A DNA stretch of 64,000 bases from Inia geoffrensis (Eukaryota; Chordata; Mammalia; Artiodactyla; Iniidae), in contig CM070904.1 in the NCBI GenBank assembly GCA_036417435.1, positions 128,216,695-128,280,694 of the forward strand. Direction: 5' to 3'. Position 1 is the first letter of the stretch; the number at the start of each line of letters is the position of its first letter. Position numbers and translations under genes: made by a program. Shown one piece after another: positions 23,576 to 36,400 of this stretch. The notes under the pieces are model-generated. The model did not search any database, was not told where the DNA came from, and worked only from the letters and a program-made list of their open reading frames with translations.

Positions 23576-24588
23576 TCTACTGCTTTGCTTGCAAATAAAC
23601 ATGCTGTCCCCTATAAAATAAAAGTAACAATATTATTCACATTTCCAGAACATGGAAAAGGATGACTATCGGCCATCCTCTTGACAATGGAGTTCAGGAG
23701 TTTAGAAACCAGGCTATTATAAGAACTTAGAAGATAGCTGCAAAATCTGTGGTTTATGAATCAGATGAAGATTTGGTTTATACTTGCTCTAAATTTAGTG
23801 ATTTTTTTCTCAACTAATATTACTGTAGAGATGAGCAAGATGAAAAGAAACTACCTTAAGAGAAATGATCAAGATGATAGCAATAAACTGTATTAGTCTA
23901 TGATATGGATGTCCACCCATCTTTATTCAACCTTTTCCCAATTGCTCACTGAGCTTCCTGTGATAAATTTTATGTAAATTTCCAGAGGCTGCATAAGAAA
24001 AGCTATACTCTACTCTTCACTTAGTGACACAGAATTTCTTTTTAACATCTTTATTGGAGTACAATTGCTTTACATTGCTGTGTTAGTTTCTGCTGTATAA
24101 CAAAGTGAATCAGCTACACGTATACATATTTCCCCATATGCCCTCCCTCTTGCAAATCCCTTCCACCCTCCCTATCCCACCCCTCCGTGTGGTCACAAAG
24201 CACTGAGCTGATCTCCCTGTGCTATGCGGCTGCTTCCCACTAGCTATCTATTTTACAATTCGTAGTGTATATATGTCCATGCCACTCTCTCACTTCATCC
24301 CAGCTTACCCTTCCTCCTCCCGTGTCCTCAAGTCCATTCTCTACGTCTGTGTCTTTATTCCTGTCCTGCCCCTAGTTTCTTCAGGACCTTTCTTTTTTTT
24401 TTTTTTTTTAGATTCCTAATATATGTGTTAGCATATGGTGTTTGTTTTTCTCATTCTGGCTTACTTCACTCTGTATGACAGACTCTAGGTCCATCCACCT
24501 CACTACAAATAACTCAATTTCGTTTCTTTTTATGGCTGAGTAATATTCCATTGTGTATGTGTGCCACATCTTCTTTATTCATCATCTG

Positions 24589-27500
24589 TCAATGGACACT
24601 TAGGTTGCTTCCATATGTCCTGGCTATTGTAAATAGTGTTTCAATGAACATTGTGGGCCATAACTCCTTTTGAATTATGGCTTTCTCAAGGTATATGCCC
24701 AGTAGCGCGATTGCTGGGTTATATGGTAGTTCTAATTTTAGTTTTTTAAGGAACCTCCATACTGTTCTCCATAGTGGCTGCATCAATTTACATTCCCACC
24801 AACAGCGCAAGAGGGTTCACTTTTCTCCACACCCTCTCTAGCATTTATCGTTTGTAGACATTTTTGATGATGGCCATTCTGACTGGTGTGAGGTGATACT
24901 GTTCTCCATAGTGGCTGCATCAATTTACATTCCCACCAACAGCGCAAGAGGGTTCACTTTTCTCCACACCCTCTCTAGCGTTTATCGTTTGTAGACCTTT
25001 TTGATGATGGCCATTCTGACAAGTGTGAGGTGACACCTCATTGTAGTTTTGACTTGCATTTCTCTAATGATTAGTGATATTGAGCATCCTTTCATGTGTT
25101 TGTTGGCAATCTGTATATGTTCTTTGAAGAAATGTCTATTTAGATCTTCTGCCCATTTTTGGATTGGGTTGTTTCTTTCTTTGATATTGAGCTGCATGAG
25201 CTGCTTGTATATTCTGGAGATTGCTTTGTCAGTTGCTTCATTTGCAAATATCTTCTCCCATTCTGAGTGCTGTCTTTTTGTCTTGTTTATGGTTTCATTT
25301 GCTGTGCAAAAGCTTTGAAGTTTCTTTAGGCCCCATTTGTTTATTTTTGGTTTTATTTCCATTTCTTTAGGAGGTGGACCAAAAAGGATCTTGCTGTGAT
25401 TTATGTCATGGAGTGTTCTGCCTATGTTTTCCTCTAAGAGTTTTATAGTGTCTGGCCTTACATTTAGGTCTTTAATCCATTTTGAGTTTATTTTTGTGTA
25501 TGGAGTTAGGGAGTGTTCTAATTTCATTCGTTTACATGTAGCTGTCCAGTTTTCTCAGCACCACTTATTGAAGAGGCTGCCTTTTCTCCATTGTATATTC
25601 TTGCCTCCTTTATCAAAGATAAGGTGACCATATGTGTGTGGGTTTATCTCTGGGCTTTCTATCCTGTTCCATTGATCTATCTTTCTGTTTTTGCGCCAGT
25701 ACCATACTATCTTGATTACTGTAGCTTTGTAGTATAGTCTGAAGTCAGGGAGTCTGATTCTTTCAACTCCGTTTTTCTTTCTCAAGGTTGCTTTGGCTAT
25801 TCGGGAACTTTTGTGTTTCCATACAAATTGTGCAATTTTTTGTTCTAGTTCTGTGGAAAATCCCATTGGTAGTTGGATAGGGATTGCATTGAATCTGTAG
25901 ATTGCGTTGGGTAGTAGAGTCGTTTTTACAATGTTGATTCTTCCAATCCAAGAACATGGTGTATCTCTCCATCTGTTTGTATTATCTTTAATTTCTTTCA
26001 TCAGTGTCTTATAGTTTTCTGCATACAGGTCTTTTGTCTCCCTAGGTAGGTTTATTCCTAGGTGTTTTATTCTTTTTGTTGCAATGGGAAATGGGAGTGT
26101 TTCCTTAATTTCTCTTTCAGATTGTTCATCATTAGCATATAGGAATGCAAGAGATTTCTGTGCATTAATTTTGTATCCTGCTACTCTACCAAATTCATTG
26201 CTTAGCTCTAGTACTTTTTTGGTAGCATCTTTAGGATTCTCTATGTATAGTATTATGTCATCTGCAAAGAGTGACAGTTTTACTTCTTATTTTCTGATGT
26301 GGATTCCCTTTATTTCTTATTTGTCTCTGATTGCTGTGGCTAAAACTTCCAAAGCTATGTTGAATAATAGTGGTGAGAGTGGGCAGCCTTGTCTTATTCC
26401 TGATCTTAGTGGAAATGCTTTCAGTTTTTCACCATTGAGAACAATGTTGGCTATGGGTTTGTCATATATGGCCTTTATTATGTTGAGGTAAGTTCTCTCT
26501 GTGCCTACTTTCTGTAGAGTTTTTCTGATAAATGGGTGTTGAATTTTGTCGAAAGCTTTTTCTGCATCTATTGAGATGATCATATGGTTTTTACCCTTCA
26601 GTTTGTTAATATGGTGTATCACATTGATTGATTGGTGTATACTGAAGTATCCTTGCATTGCTGGGATAAATTCCACCTGATCATGGTGTATGATCCTTTT
26701 AATGTGCTGCTCGATTCTGTTTGCTAGTATTTTGTTGAGGATTTTTGCATCTATGTTCATCAGTGATATTGGCCTGTAGTATTCTTTTTTTGTGAAATCT
26801 TTGTCTGATTTTGGTATCAGAGTGATGGTGGCCTCGTAGAATGAGTTTGGGAGTGTTCCTCTTTCTGCTATATTTTGGAAGAGTTTGAGAAGGATAAGTG
26901 TTCGCTCTTCTCTAAATGTTTGATAGAATTCGCCTGTGAATCCATCTGGTCCTGGGCTTTTGTTTGTTGCAAGATTTTAAATCACAGTTTCAATTTCAGT
27001 GCTTGTGATTGGTCTGATTATATTTTCTATTTCTTCCTGGTTCAGTGTCAGAAGGTTGTGCTTTTCTAAGAATTTCTCCATTTCTTCCAGGTTGTCCACT
27101 TTATTGGCATATAGTTGCTTGTAGTAATCTCTCATGACCCTTTGTATTTCTGCAGTGTCAGTTGTTACTTCTCCTTTTGCATTTCGAATTCTGTTGATTT
27201 GAGTCTTCTCCTTTTTTTTCTTGATGAATATGGCTAATGGTTTATCAATTTTGCTTATCTTCTCAAAGAACCAGCTTTTAGTTTTATTGATCTTTGCTAT
27301 TGTTTCCTTCATTTCTTTTTCATTTATTTCTGATCTGATCTTATGATTTCTTTCCATCTGCTGACTTTGGGTTTGTTTTGTTCTTCTTTCTCTAATTGCT
27401 TTAGGTGCAAGGTTAGGTTGTTTATTTGAGATTTTTCTTGTTTCTTGAGGTAGAACTGTATTGCTATAAGCTTCCTTCTTATAACTGCTTTTGCTGCATC

Positions 27501-28396
27501 CCATGGGTTTTGGGTCATCGTGCTTTCATTGTCATTTGTTTCTAGGTATCTTTAAATTTCCTCTTTGATTTCTTCAGTGACCTCTTGGTTGTTTAGTAAC
27601 ATATTGTTTAGCCTTCATATGTTTGTATTTTTTACAGTTTTTTTCCCCTGTAATTGATATCCAGTCTCATAGCATTTTGGTTGGAAAAGATACTTGATTT
27701 CAATTTTCAATTTTCTTAAAATTAAAAGTTTCTTAAATGTCAATTTTCTTAAATTTACCAAGGCTTGATTTGTGACCCAAGATATGATCTATCCTGGAGA
27801 ATATTCCATGAGCACTTGAAAAGAAAATGTATTCTGTTGTTTTTGGATAGAATGTCCTATAAATATCAATTAAGTCCATCTTGTTTAATGTGTCATGTAA
27901 AGCTTGTGTTTCCTTATTTATTTTCATTTTGATTGATCTGTCCATTGGTGAAAGTAGGGTGTTAAAGTCCCCTAGTATTATTATGTTACTGTCGATTTCC
28001 CCTTTTATGGCTGTTAGCATTTGCCTTATGTATTGAGGTGCTCCTATGTTGGGTGCATAAATATTTATAATTGTTATATTTTCTTCTTGGATTGATCCCT
28101 TGATCATTATGTAGTGTCCTTCTTTGTCTCTTGTAATAGTCTATTTTAAAGTCTATTTTGTCTGATATGAGAATTGCTACTCCAGCTTTCTTTTGATTTA
28201 CCTTTGCATGGAATATCTTTTTCCATCCCCTCACTTTCAGTCTGTATGTGTCCCTAGGTCTGAAATGGGTCTCTTGCAGACAGTATATATACAGGTCTTG
28301 TTTTTGTATCTGTTCAGCCAGTCTATGTCTTTTGGTTGTAGCATTTAATCTATTTACATTTAAGGTAATTATCGACATGTATGTTTCTATTACCAT
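24589..28396 (-). pseudogene. L1 ORF2 remnant (endonuclease / reverse transcriptase)
   Basis: A series of open segments in different frames (28396-27986, 28107-27733, 27504-26977, 26760-26317, 26001-25555, 25527-24982, 24810-24589) together spans ORF2. Visible hallmarks are the endonuclease N-terminus ('ITLNVNRLNA'), the reverse transcriptase '[15 protein letters not shown]' motif and the FADD box at 26257-26268. An in-frame stop follows the 'ATAIRDK' segment near 26317. It is clearly inactivated. Confidence 0.88.
24761..25034 (-). repeat. 137-bp tandem duplication inside the L1
   Basis: The units 24761-24897 and 24898-25034 are nearly identical. They differ by a few substitutions, for example 'ctctagcattta' versus 'ctctagcgttta' and 'gactggtgtgag' versus 'gacaagtgtgag'. 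Confidence 0.93.
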
Positions 28397-28454
28397 TTTC
28401 TTAATTGTTTTTTGTTTGTTAATGTAGGTCTTTTCCTTCTCTTGTGTTTCCTGC

Positions 28455-29234
28455 CTAGAGAAGTTCCTTTTGTTGTAAAGCTGATTTGGTGGTGCTGAAT
28501 TCTCTTAAGTTTTGCTTGTCTGTAAAGGTTTTAATTTCTCCATCGAATCTGAAAGAGACCCTTGCTGGGTAGAGTAATCTTGGTTGTAGGTTTTTCTCCT
28601 TCATCACTTTAAATATGTCCTGCCACCCCCTTCTGGTTTGCGGAGTTTCTGCTGAAAGATTAGCTGTTCACGTAATGGGGATTCCCTTGTATGTTATTTG
28701 TTGCTTTTCTCTTGCTGCTTTTAATATTTTTTCTTTGTACTTAATTTTTGATAGTTTGATTAATATGTATCTTGGCATGCTTCTCCTTGGATTTATCCTG
28801 TATGGGACTCTCTGCACTTCCTGGACTTAACTGACTATTTCCTTTCCCATATTAAGGAAGTTTTCAACTATAATCTCTTCAAATATTTTCTCAGTCCCTT
28901 TCTTTTTCTCTTCTTCTTCTGGGACCCCTATAATTTGAATGTTGGTGCATTTAATGTTGTCTCAGAGAGCTCTGAGACAGTCCTCAATTCTTTTCATTCT
29001 TTTTTCTTTTTTCTGCTCTGTGGTAATTATCTCCACTATTTTATCTTCCAGGTCACTTATCCATCCTTCTGCCTCAGTTATTCTGCTATTGATTCCTCCT
29101 AGAGAATTTTTAATTTCATTTCTTGTGCTGTTCATCATTGTTTGTTTCATCTTTAGTTCTTCTAGGACCTTGTTAAACATTTCTTGTATTTTCTCCATTC
29201 TGTTTCCAGGATTTTGGATCATCTTTACTATCAT
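28455..29234 (-). pseudogene. L1 ORF1 remnant
   Basis: ORF1 encodes the RNA-binding trimeric chaperone of L1. The first 90 codons (29234-28962) are open and rich in Lys, Glu and Met, as expected for the coiled coil. Downstream segments remain recognisable to the C-terminal end (28620-28457) but are not continuously open. It is disrupted, so non-functional. Confidence 0.75.
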
Positions 29235-30980
29235 TATTCTGAATTCTTTTTCAGGTAGACTATTTCCTCTTCATTTGTTAGGTCTGGTGGGTTTTTACCT
29301 TGCTCCCTCATCTGCTGTGTATTTCTCTGCCTTCTCATTTTGCTTAACTTACTGTGTTTCAGGTCTCCTTTTCGCAGGCTGCAGGTTCATAGTTTCCGTT
29401 GTTTTTGGTGTCTTCCCCCAGTGGGTAAGGTTGGTTCAGTGTGCTGTGTAGACTTCCTGGTGGAGGGGACTGGTGCCTGTGTTTTGGTGGATGAGGCTGG
29501 ATCTTGTCTTTCTGGTGGGCAGGACCAAGTCTGGTGGTGTGTTTTAGGGCGTCTGTGAACTTAGTATGATTTTAGGCAACCTCTCTGCTAATGGGTGGTG
29601 TTGTGTTCCTGTCTTGCTAGTTGCTTGGCATGGGGTGTCCAGCACTGGAGCTTGCTGGTCCTTGAGTGGAGCTGGGTCTTAGCTTTGAGACAAAGGTCTC
29701 TGAGAGAGCTGTGGCGGATTGTTATTATGTGGGACTGTGAGGTCTCTGGTGGTCCAATGTCCTGAACTTGGCTCTCGCACCTCCAAGGCTCAGGCCTGAC
29801 ACCCGGCCGGAGCACCAAGACCCTGTCAGCCACATGGCTCCTAACTCTCTTTGATCTCTAGAGCAGAATGCTGGCTAAATCCAGTGAATCAAAGTGAGCA
29901 AAGCTTTTCCTCTCACCGGACAGATTCCTGGAGTGCCCCTCTCTGAAGTGTTCAAAAGAGCTACTAAAGGAGGTGGGGCGACACAAAATTTTTAACGCCT
30001 TAGCTAAATAATTTTTGTTAGAACAGCAGAAAGCTGCTGGAATTATTGCTATGTACATTTCTGCAGATTGGAAAAAGAATAATGAAAGAAATAATTATGG
30101 CTTGAATTTCAATGGTTGGCTTCTACTTAATCTTCTAGGTTTACCAAACATGACGGAGTTCTGCAGAGGCATCTTTAGTAGTAATCACATTTTAGCACTA
30201 ATTGGTGGCTGCTCTGCATGCCCAGTGTCAATGTTTGTTATAAGCAAATGAATTTGAGAAATAAAATGGTCTATACTTACATCAGCAAGCTACAAGCAAA
30301 ATCAATAGCCCTGTGCTGGCAACATTATTTTATTGTTGTCTCCTTAATCTCCTGTACTCTTTTGCAATTACTTTCATTATTACTGCTCATTTAATGAGAC
30401 CCTGAAGTTTGGAACCAGATGGTGTGGTTAGTTGAATCTGGAAGACTTTAATGGAGTTGAGTTCAAACCAGGTTAAGAGTAACAGAATCACAAATCTTAG
30501 TGGTCATCGTCTCATAGGCATTGCTTTGTGTACATTTTATGCACCAGAAATCAGTGCAGGCTTCAAACAGAATGACTCAGATTGAGGTTCAGAGAGGCCC
30601 AGTGTGCTCACTCACTCATTCATTCATTCACTCATTCATTCAACAAATATTTAATTGTGTTCCTATCTGGGTACTTCAGTGTGGCATCAACAAGACAGGC
30701 ACATTTCCTGTCCTATGGAGCTTATAGTCTACTGTAGGAGAAAGAAAGTAACAAAGAAACAAGCAAGATTACTAGCCTTTGTGTTAAGTGCTAGGAGGGA
30801 AGAAGCAAGGAGCTGAAGAGGGGGGAGAGGATGTGTGAAGTTCAGGTGGGTGGTCAGGAAACTCCTGGACACCTTTGTGCAAGAAGGAAGGTGGCCCAAG
30901 ATGAGGCCAGGAGCTGCTGGACCCAGAGATGCTGCGTGGGCCAATGGGCATTTAGGCACTGAGATTTTCTGGGGATTTTA

Positions 30981-31290
30981 TTTTATTTTATTTTTTTAAC
31001 ATCTTTATTGGGGTATAATTGCTTTACAATGGTGTGTTAGTTTCTGCTTTATAACAGAGTGAATCAGTTATACATATACATATGTTCCCATATCTCTTCC
31101 CTCTTGCATCTCCCTCCCTCCCACCCTCCTTATCCCACCCCTCCAGGTGGTCACAAAGCACCGAACCGATATCCCTGTGCCATGCGGCTGCTTCCCACTA
31201 GCTATCTACCTTACGTTTGTTAGTGTATATATGTCCATGCCTCTCTCTCGCCCTGTCACAGCTCACCCTTCCCCCTCCCCATATCCTCAA
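30981..31290 (-). mobile_element. 5'-truncated L1 3' end
   Basis: The same 3' UTR as the large L1 at 24030, in reverse ('taacatctttattggggtataattgc'). It is bounded by the direct repeat tctggggatttta at 30968-30980 and 31291-31303. The limits are therefore certain. Confidence 0.9.
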
Positions 31291-32030
31291 TCTGGGGATT
31301 TTAAATACACCTTTGTGCCAAGGTGCTGATGAATAAGACTTGTAGGAAGAACACCTTTTGGGTGAGGGCAGTAAATATTGATGATTCAGACAGTATGTAA
31401 AGTCAGAAGCATGATTTTAAACCTTTGTGCAGAGGGCAGGCAAAGCAGAGGGAACATTTTGATTAAAAATTGCCTTACATAATAGCAGTAATTAAAATTT
31501 TGTATCACTGCACTTCCTGTAAGGCATATCTTTCTTGTTAAATCTACCCAGCATCTCTTCTCCCCTGTCCCCCACCCACCCCCCCTCCTCCTCTTCCACG
31601 TTGGTAACAAGGCCCGACCTGCCTCTGGTGAACATCACTGCCCCACACCACATCCTTGGTAAATGGCTGCGGTTCTCTCCCAGTGGTTTCCTGTCTGCTC
31701 TTTCTTCCTGGCCTGAGTCTCCTCTCCTGTTGGGCACTTCTGCCTCTGTTAACCAAAGAGACACAAGACCACCAAAGTCAGGACCAAAGTCTCCACCCTC
31801 TCCCAGAATTCTCATAGCAATTTATGCTTCCCTTGTTGGCACGTATATTTGCCTTGTTTAAGCAGAGTGACCTAGAGGATTCGTTCATTTTGATGTTCTC
31901 TGGACCTCTTGCCTTTTGCACAGCAGGTACTAAAAAATATTTATTGAATTGAATTCTTACCAGCAGTTACTGTTTATTGAGCCATTAATTTGCCAAGCAT
32001 TCTTCCAAAGGTTTGTTATTTAATTTTTAT

Positions 32031-32409
32031 GTGATGCTTAATTTTATGTGTCAACTTGGCCATGGTGCCCACATATTTGGTCAGGCATTATTGTGGCTGT
32101 TTCTGTGATAATTTTTAGATGGGATTAACTCTTAAATCAGTGGACTCTGAGGAAAGCAGATTGCTCTCCATATTGCGGGTGGGCCTCACCCAATCAGTTG
32201 AAGGTCGGAATAAACACAGACTGATCTCCTCAGCAGGACGGAATTGTGGCAGTAGGTGGCCTTTGGACTCAAACTGTAACTCTTCCCTGGGTCTCCAGCC
32301 TGCCAGCCCATGCTGCAGATTTTGGACTGACCAAGTCTCCACCATTGCATGAGCCAATTCCTTAAAATCAATCTCTCTCTCTCTCTGTGCCTCCCTGACT
32401 AATAATACA
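32031..32409 (+). repeat. LTR-like mammalian repeat, plus orientation
   Basis: The segments 'atgtgtcaacttggccatgg', 'cctcacccaatcagttgaag' and 'gcatgagccaattccttaaa' followed by a (TC)n run and 'cctgactaat' match a recurrent mammalian repeat that I consider LTR-like. I do not assign a subfamily. A reverse-orientation relative lies at 37043-37460. It ends about 900 bp upstream of the SPP2 start codon. Confidence 0.55.
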
Positions 32410-33160
32410 CCTTTACATCTAACCATTTATGCCCACTTTATAGGTGAAGAAGTTGAGGTTCAGAGACATTTAGTACCATGCCCAAGGGTACACGCCTGAC
32501 AGGTATGGAGCCAGGATTCTGATCCAGGTATTTCCGAGACCCAGGACACTACAGCTTCTTATGTGTGAATTCAAGGAATGAGAGCACCATGAGTTGCATG
32601 TAACACAACATGTATTTACTATGAAGTGTGTCTTCTTTTTAATGATTCACAAACTACCTTGGGATCTTATAGTGCATGAGACTCATCAATATGCAAATAC
32701 CTTATCATCCAAGTGAGATGCGAAAATGCCCATAAGCAGAGAGGGTCGGTGGACACGGAGGCATGTCACTGTTTTTTATTGCACGTGAACTTGTTTGGCA
32801 TATTTAAGTCCTGCAGATTAAATTCTCTCCTTTCCAGTCATAATTTCCAGAATGATCATGAAATAACCACACAATTTTTATAAACAGTCAACTGCAGGAT
32901 CTTTAGGGAATTAAATGGACAAAAATGTAAAATTAACTGTTTTGTTGAAAGTAAGTTTGCATCCCCTCCCTCCAAAAGTGAAATGAAAATTAAGAGAAAT
33001 AGGCAGCCCATGTGGGTGAAATTAAAATAGAGAAGAGCAAACAGTGCATGCGGAGTCCCCGCCTCTTGATGGCTTTGCCGCGGGGGCTAAAGTCCCATGT
33101 TGAGGTCCAAACTTCAAAAGTGGCCTCAAACTGTACCCTTTCCCTAGGAAAAGGCAGCAG

Positions 33161-33173
33161 TAAATATTGACCA
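33161..33173 (+). promoter_or_regulatory. Possible FOXA (HNF3)-like site upstream of SPP2
   Basis: The sequence taaatattgacca resembles the TATTGAC core of FOXA sites found in liver promoters, about 160 bp upstream of the start codon. SPP24 is known as a liver-secreted protein, which makes this plausible. A match this short can arise by chance. Confidence 0.25.
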
Positions 33174-33329
33174 CAGGATCAATTGTCTCTGTTGAAGCCG
33201 CAGTCTGCTTCAGTCAGAGTGAGCAAAGCCAGGTCACACTTGATAAAGAGCTGCTTTCAGGACGACTGGTCAACCCCGAACACATAGACACAATCTGCTG
33301 GGAACGGAACTGAAGCGATCCTTCCCAGA

Positions 33330-33402
33330 ATGGAGAAGATGGTGATGAAGGTGTTGATTATGTTTGTCCTTGGAACGAACTACTGGTTCCACGACTGTGC
33401 AG
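33330..33402 (+). CDS. SPP2: SPP2 coding exon 1 (signal peptide)
   Basis: It encodes MEKMVMKVLIMFVLGTNYWF followed by HDCA and the first base of a Gly codon. A Lys-containing n-region is followed by a hydrophobic core VLIMFVLG, a typical signal peptide. The donor CAG|GTAAGG is at 33403. The phase is 1. Confidence 0.92.
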
Positions 33403-36400
33403 GTAAGGAGCTCAGGGTCAGGCCACCTGCCCTTGATGATGCAGAGCTGTCCTCATCCATGCATCCTGTCTCACTGTGTCCTCATATGTTTATGAGTCCA
33501 GGTTTTCCCGTGTATGACTATGACCCGTCTTCCTTGAGGGAAGCTGTCAGCGCCTCCGTGGCAAAAGTGAATTCCCAGTCGCTGAGCCCCTATCTGTTTC
33601 GGGCGTTCAGAAGCTCAGTTAGAAGAGTAAGTGCCTGGTATGTCTTCTCTAGTCCTCTTTATACTGCTTTCTGGTTTTTTCTTTTGTCCTTTTTTGGGTT
33701 ACACGTTAAAAATTTTCCAGTTTACAAAGGTAATAGCTACTCATCTCTTTCACACTCTTTTTTGTTTTTTTTTTAAATAGAGAAAGGATTTAATTCTAAT
33801 TATTGTCGTAAAGCTCTCAAAGCTACTCCAGATGACCGATTCTTCTTGCATTTGTCTTCCCTCTGGCATCATTTCCTGTTTCCAGATGTTACCCTCTGCA
33901 CATCTGCTTCTGGACCCAAAGCCCCCATGGTTCCTTTGGAGATGTTGTATTAAAAACTGCTTGTTTATTAGAAATGAGGCTTTTTCAAGTTCAGCAGTTC
34001 TGCTCCTAATACTTATAGGAAATAAATTCTGGCTTTTGAGCCAAAGAAATCCACTTTGCTTTGTCAATTTTGTAATAGTCTGTTTCCTGTTAGCTTGGGG
34101 AAATGGGGAAAAGATGAATTTTCATGGGCTTCCAGTGACTAAGGCCGTGATTGGCAAAGAAAGAAACAGAATTATCCTTCCAAGGAAATGAGAAACTAGC
34201 CTGCTGATCGCCTCCCTCCTGGCTGGGCCCTAGGTGATTTCACCGCCTGCTCGTCGTCCCGTGCAAGGCGGGTGGGTGGGGGGGAGGGCACAGCAGAAAT
34301 ACCTGCCGGAGACTTTAGGTTAAGATGGGAGGTGAGGAACTTCTACAAATTCCTGGTCCTACAAATGAGAACTCGTGGCAGACGGGCCGCCTGGGAACTG
34401 CGAACTGTGGAGACGTGGCCAGGGGTCCAGGCAGCGGCTGCCTCCTCGCAGAGGCCAGAAGGCCATTGCTTCCTCTCCACCTTCATGTTCACCTCTCCCA
34501 TCCCTGCCGGCACCACCTTAGCACACACCTGGTTTGTCCCCTCTCCTCCTGTGAAGGGCACACAGCTCATGGCTCCATAGCTCCAGTATCCAAATACAAT
34601 ACATTCATCTTGACCCAGTTCCTTCATAAACTAGCTCAGTTTCTTATTTCCAGATTCCCAGGAAATTAATTGAATTGTCCCAGTTGTCTTTTCTAATTGG
34701 GTCGTAGGTCACGAAGATGATGCTTTAGCTAGCACAGCAGCAGGCTGTTGTGGCCAGACTGGGGTCACTTGGCCTGGCTGTCACGGTGCGAGAGCGCGGC
34801 GAGATACGTGTGGTCAGCTGCCAGGCCAGAGGGCGAGTTCCTTCTGGAGGAGGACTGGACAGAACAAAGAACCCCTCCGTCGTACACTGGCTGTTTGGGC
34901 TTCCCTCTTTTGCACTTAATGAAATCCACGTGTGGTGTGGGGCAATCGGTGTCCCCTTGCCAAGCTTGCAAATGAGTTTAGATTTGCTTGTGATTTAGCT
35001 AGTGCTTGCTCCAGAAGAAAGTTAGTAATTAATTAAGTGAACAAGATCATGAGGACACGTCCCGAGAGAACCAGTTACTGACACTGTGGAAATCTGGCCA
35101 GTGGAGACGAGCTAGCATGAGGTGTAGTCATCCAGAGAACATTCCAGCGTGTGGGCCATCTTGGTATCAGACACCTGAGCCCAGACACACGGGCACCCGC
35201 AAAGAAACACACCTATGTATGTGGGCGTGTGATCCTCAGTGAGAACACAGGAAGGAGATGCCGCTCTGCCTCCTGTGTGCTGCTCTGCTATCTGGAATTC
35301 TGCCTATTCTTGTTTCTTTCCAGCCTTTTCTCACTATTCAAATTCATTGGCCAAGTTACATTCACCATGTCCCTTCCATGAAAACTTCCTTTCTTCTCCC
35401 AATGGAGGAAGAACTCTCCTACTTTGATCTGTCCTGGTGATACGTCTTTCTTCTTAGAAGTGGTTCACATTTCGCTTTATTGTATGTGTTAGTCATGCCT
35501 TCTATAAACACCCTAAAGATGGCCCCAAATATGCCAATTCCCTTCATAACAGTAGCCATGAGAGATCCACTCAGAGCTAAGCAAGGTCCTCAGGAAAGAT
35601 ATGAGGGAACAGATCAGATCACTGTCCCTGAGGGTACAAAACAATTCACAAGATAGTAATACAAATGAGCTCGAAACATTGCGAAAAATATGTCACTTCT
35701 CCGACAGAACCAGGGGAAAGGTGAAAGGGAAATCTCAAACACTGCTAGAGAAAATGTAATTTGGTAAAATTATCTTTGCAAATGTGCAATTTGTTAAGCA
35801 TGTTTATAAACACATTAAACATTAAAAATAGCAAATATTTATAACATTTGATCTCGTTTCATTTCTAGGAGTATGTCCGAAGGAAATAAGTGGTTTGGTC
35901 ATGTTTGTGTATGTGCAGGAGGTTTGGGGTAGAGTTCAGTGGGCTTAGGGTAAGGGGTCCAGCCCCACTACTTTATCTCTGAGTTTGCTTCATAAGCCCA
36001 GTGGTTCTCGACCCCTGCACATCAGCATCATCTGGGAGATTGAAATACTCCTGATGTCCAGGCAGGATGGTGACTAATTAAATCCCAGTCCCTGAGGGTG
36101 GGGTTCATATTCTTACACATTTCCTGGTCATTCTAATGTGTAGTCAGGGTTAAGAGCCACTGCGATTTACCAGGGACTTGGATCAAATGCTCTTGCAATT
36201 GATTGTAAGTAACTTAACTCTTGGGCTCCAAGTTTAAAAAGGATGGGAGAGCATGGGGAAATGTGACCAGCCACGATGACTTCCTTGTTCCAACATTGAC
36301 ACTAGGCGCACACAGACTGTTCCCTCAATGTACACAAGCAGAGAAAGAAAAGGTGGACAGAGGCCCTGTGCTGCGGGTGAGGAGCTGAGAGGCTGGACCA

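Larger units (their letters stand above)
10931..24029. other. TRPM8-SPP2 intergenic region, first part
   Basis: No gene was recognised. Contents are a CHR SINE (12515-12735), MIR (13040-13265), L2 relics (13285-13620 and about 17790-18680), a TA/CA microsatellite (14818-14878), a CHR SINE (15834-16045), a TG-rich minisatellite (16641-16905), a CT-rich stretch (16920-17580), a short L1 3' end (22415-22540), and MER20 plus MER5-like hAT-Charlie relics (23152-23575). Stretches between these (10931-12500, 18690-22180, 23580-24029) show nothing I can name. Confidence 0.6.
24030..29840 (-). mobile_element. Near-full-length L1 retrotransposon, inactive
   Basis: Read on the minus strand, it runs from a 5' UTR-like region (about 29840-29240) through ORF1 to ORF2 and a 3' UTR ending at 24030. 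ORF1 shows a coiled-coil start near 29234, a C-terminal domain, and a stop at 28455-28457. ORF2 shows an endonuclease region (about 28396-27730), a reverse transcriptase with the FADD catalytic motif at 26257-26268, and a Cys-poor C-terminus. Both ORFs are broken by several stops and frameshifts, so no functional protein is encoded. A 137-bp tandem duplication sits near the end of ORF2 (24761-25034). L1 copies itself by target-primed reverse transcription; this copy is a fossil. No convincing target-site duplication was found. Confidence 0.9.
29841..33329. other. Intergenic region upstream of SPP2
   Basis: No gene was recognised. Contents are a short (ATTC)n stretch (30609-30647) that leads into an old relic, a 5'-truncated L1 with target-site duplication (30981-31290), and an LTR-like repeat (32031-32409). 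The final 200 bp are the presumed SPP2 promoter and 5' UTR. Confidence 0.6.

Noticed and set aside
24589..28396. Functional reverse transcriptase or endonuclease gene
   Set aside because: The catalytic motifs are visible, but the frame is broken by several stops and frameshifts; it is a dead L1.
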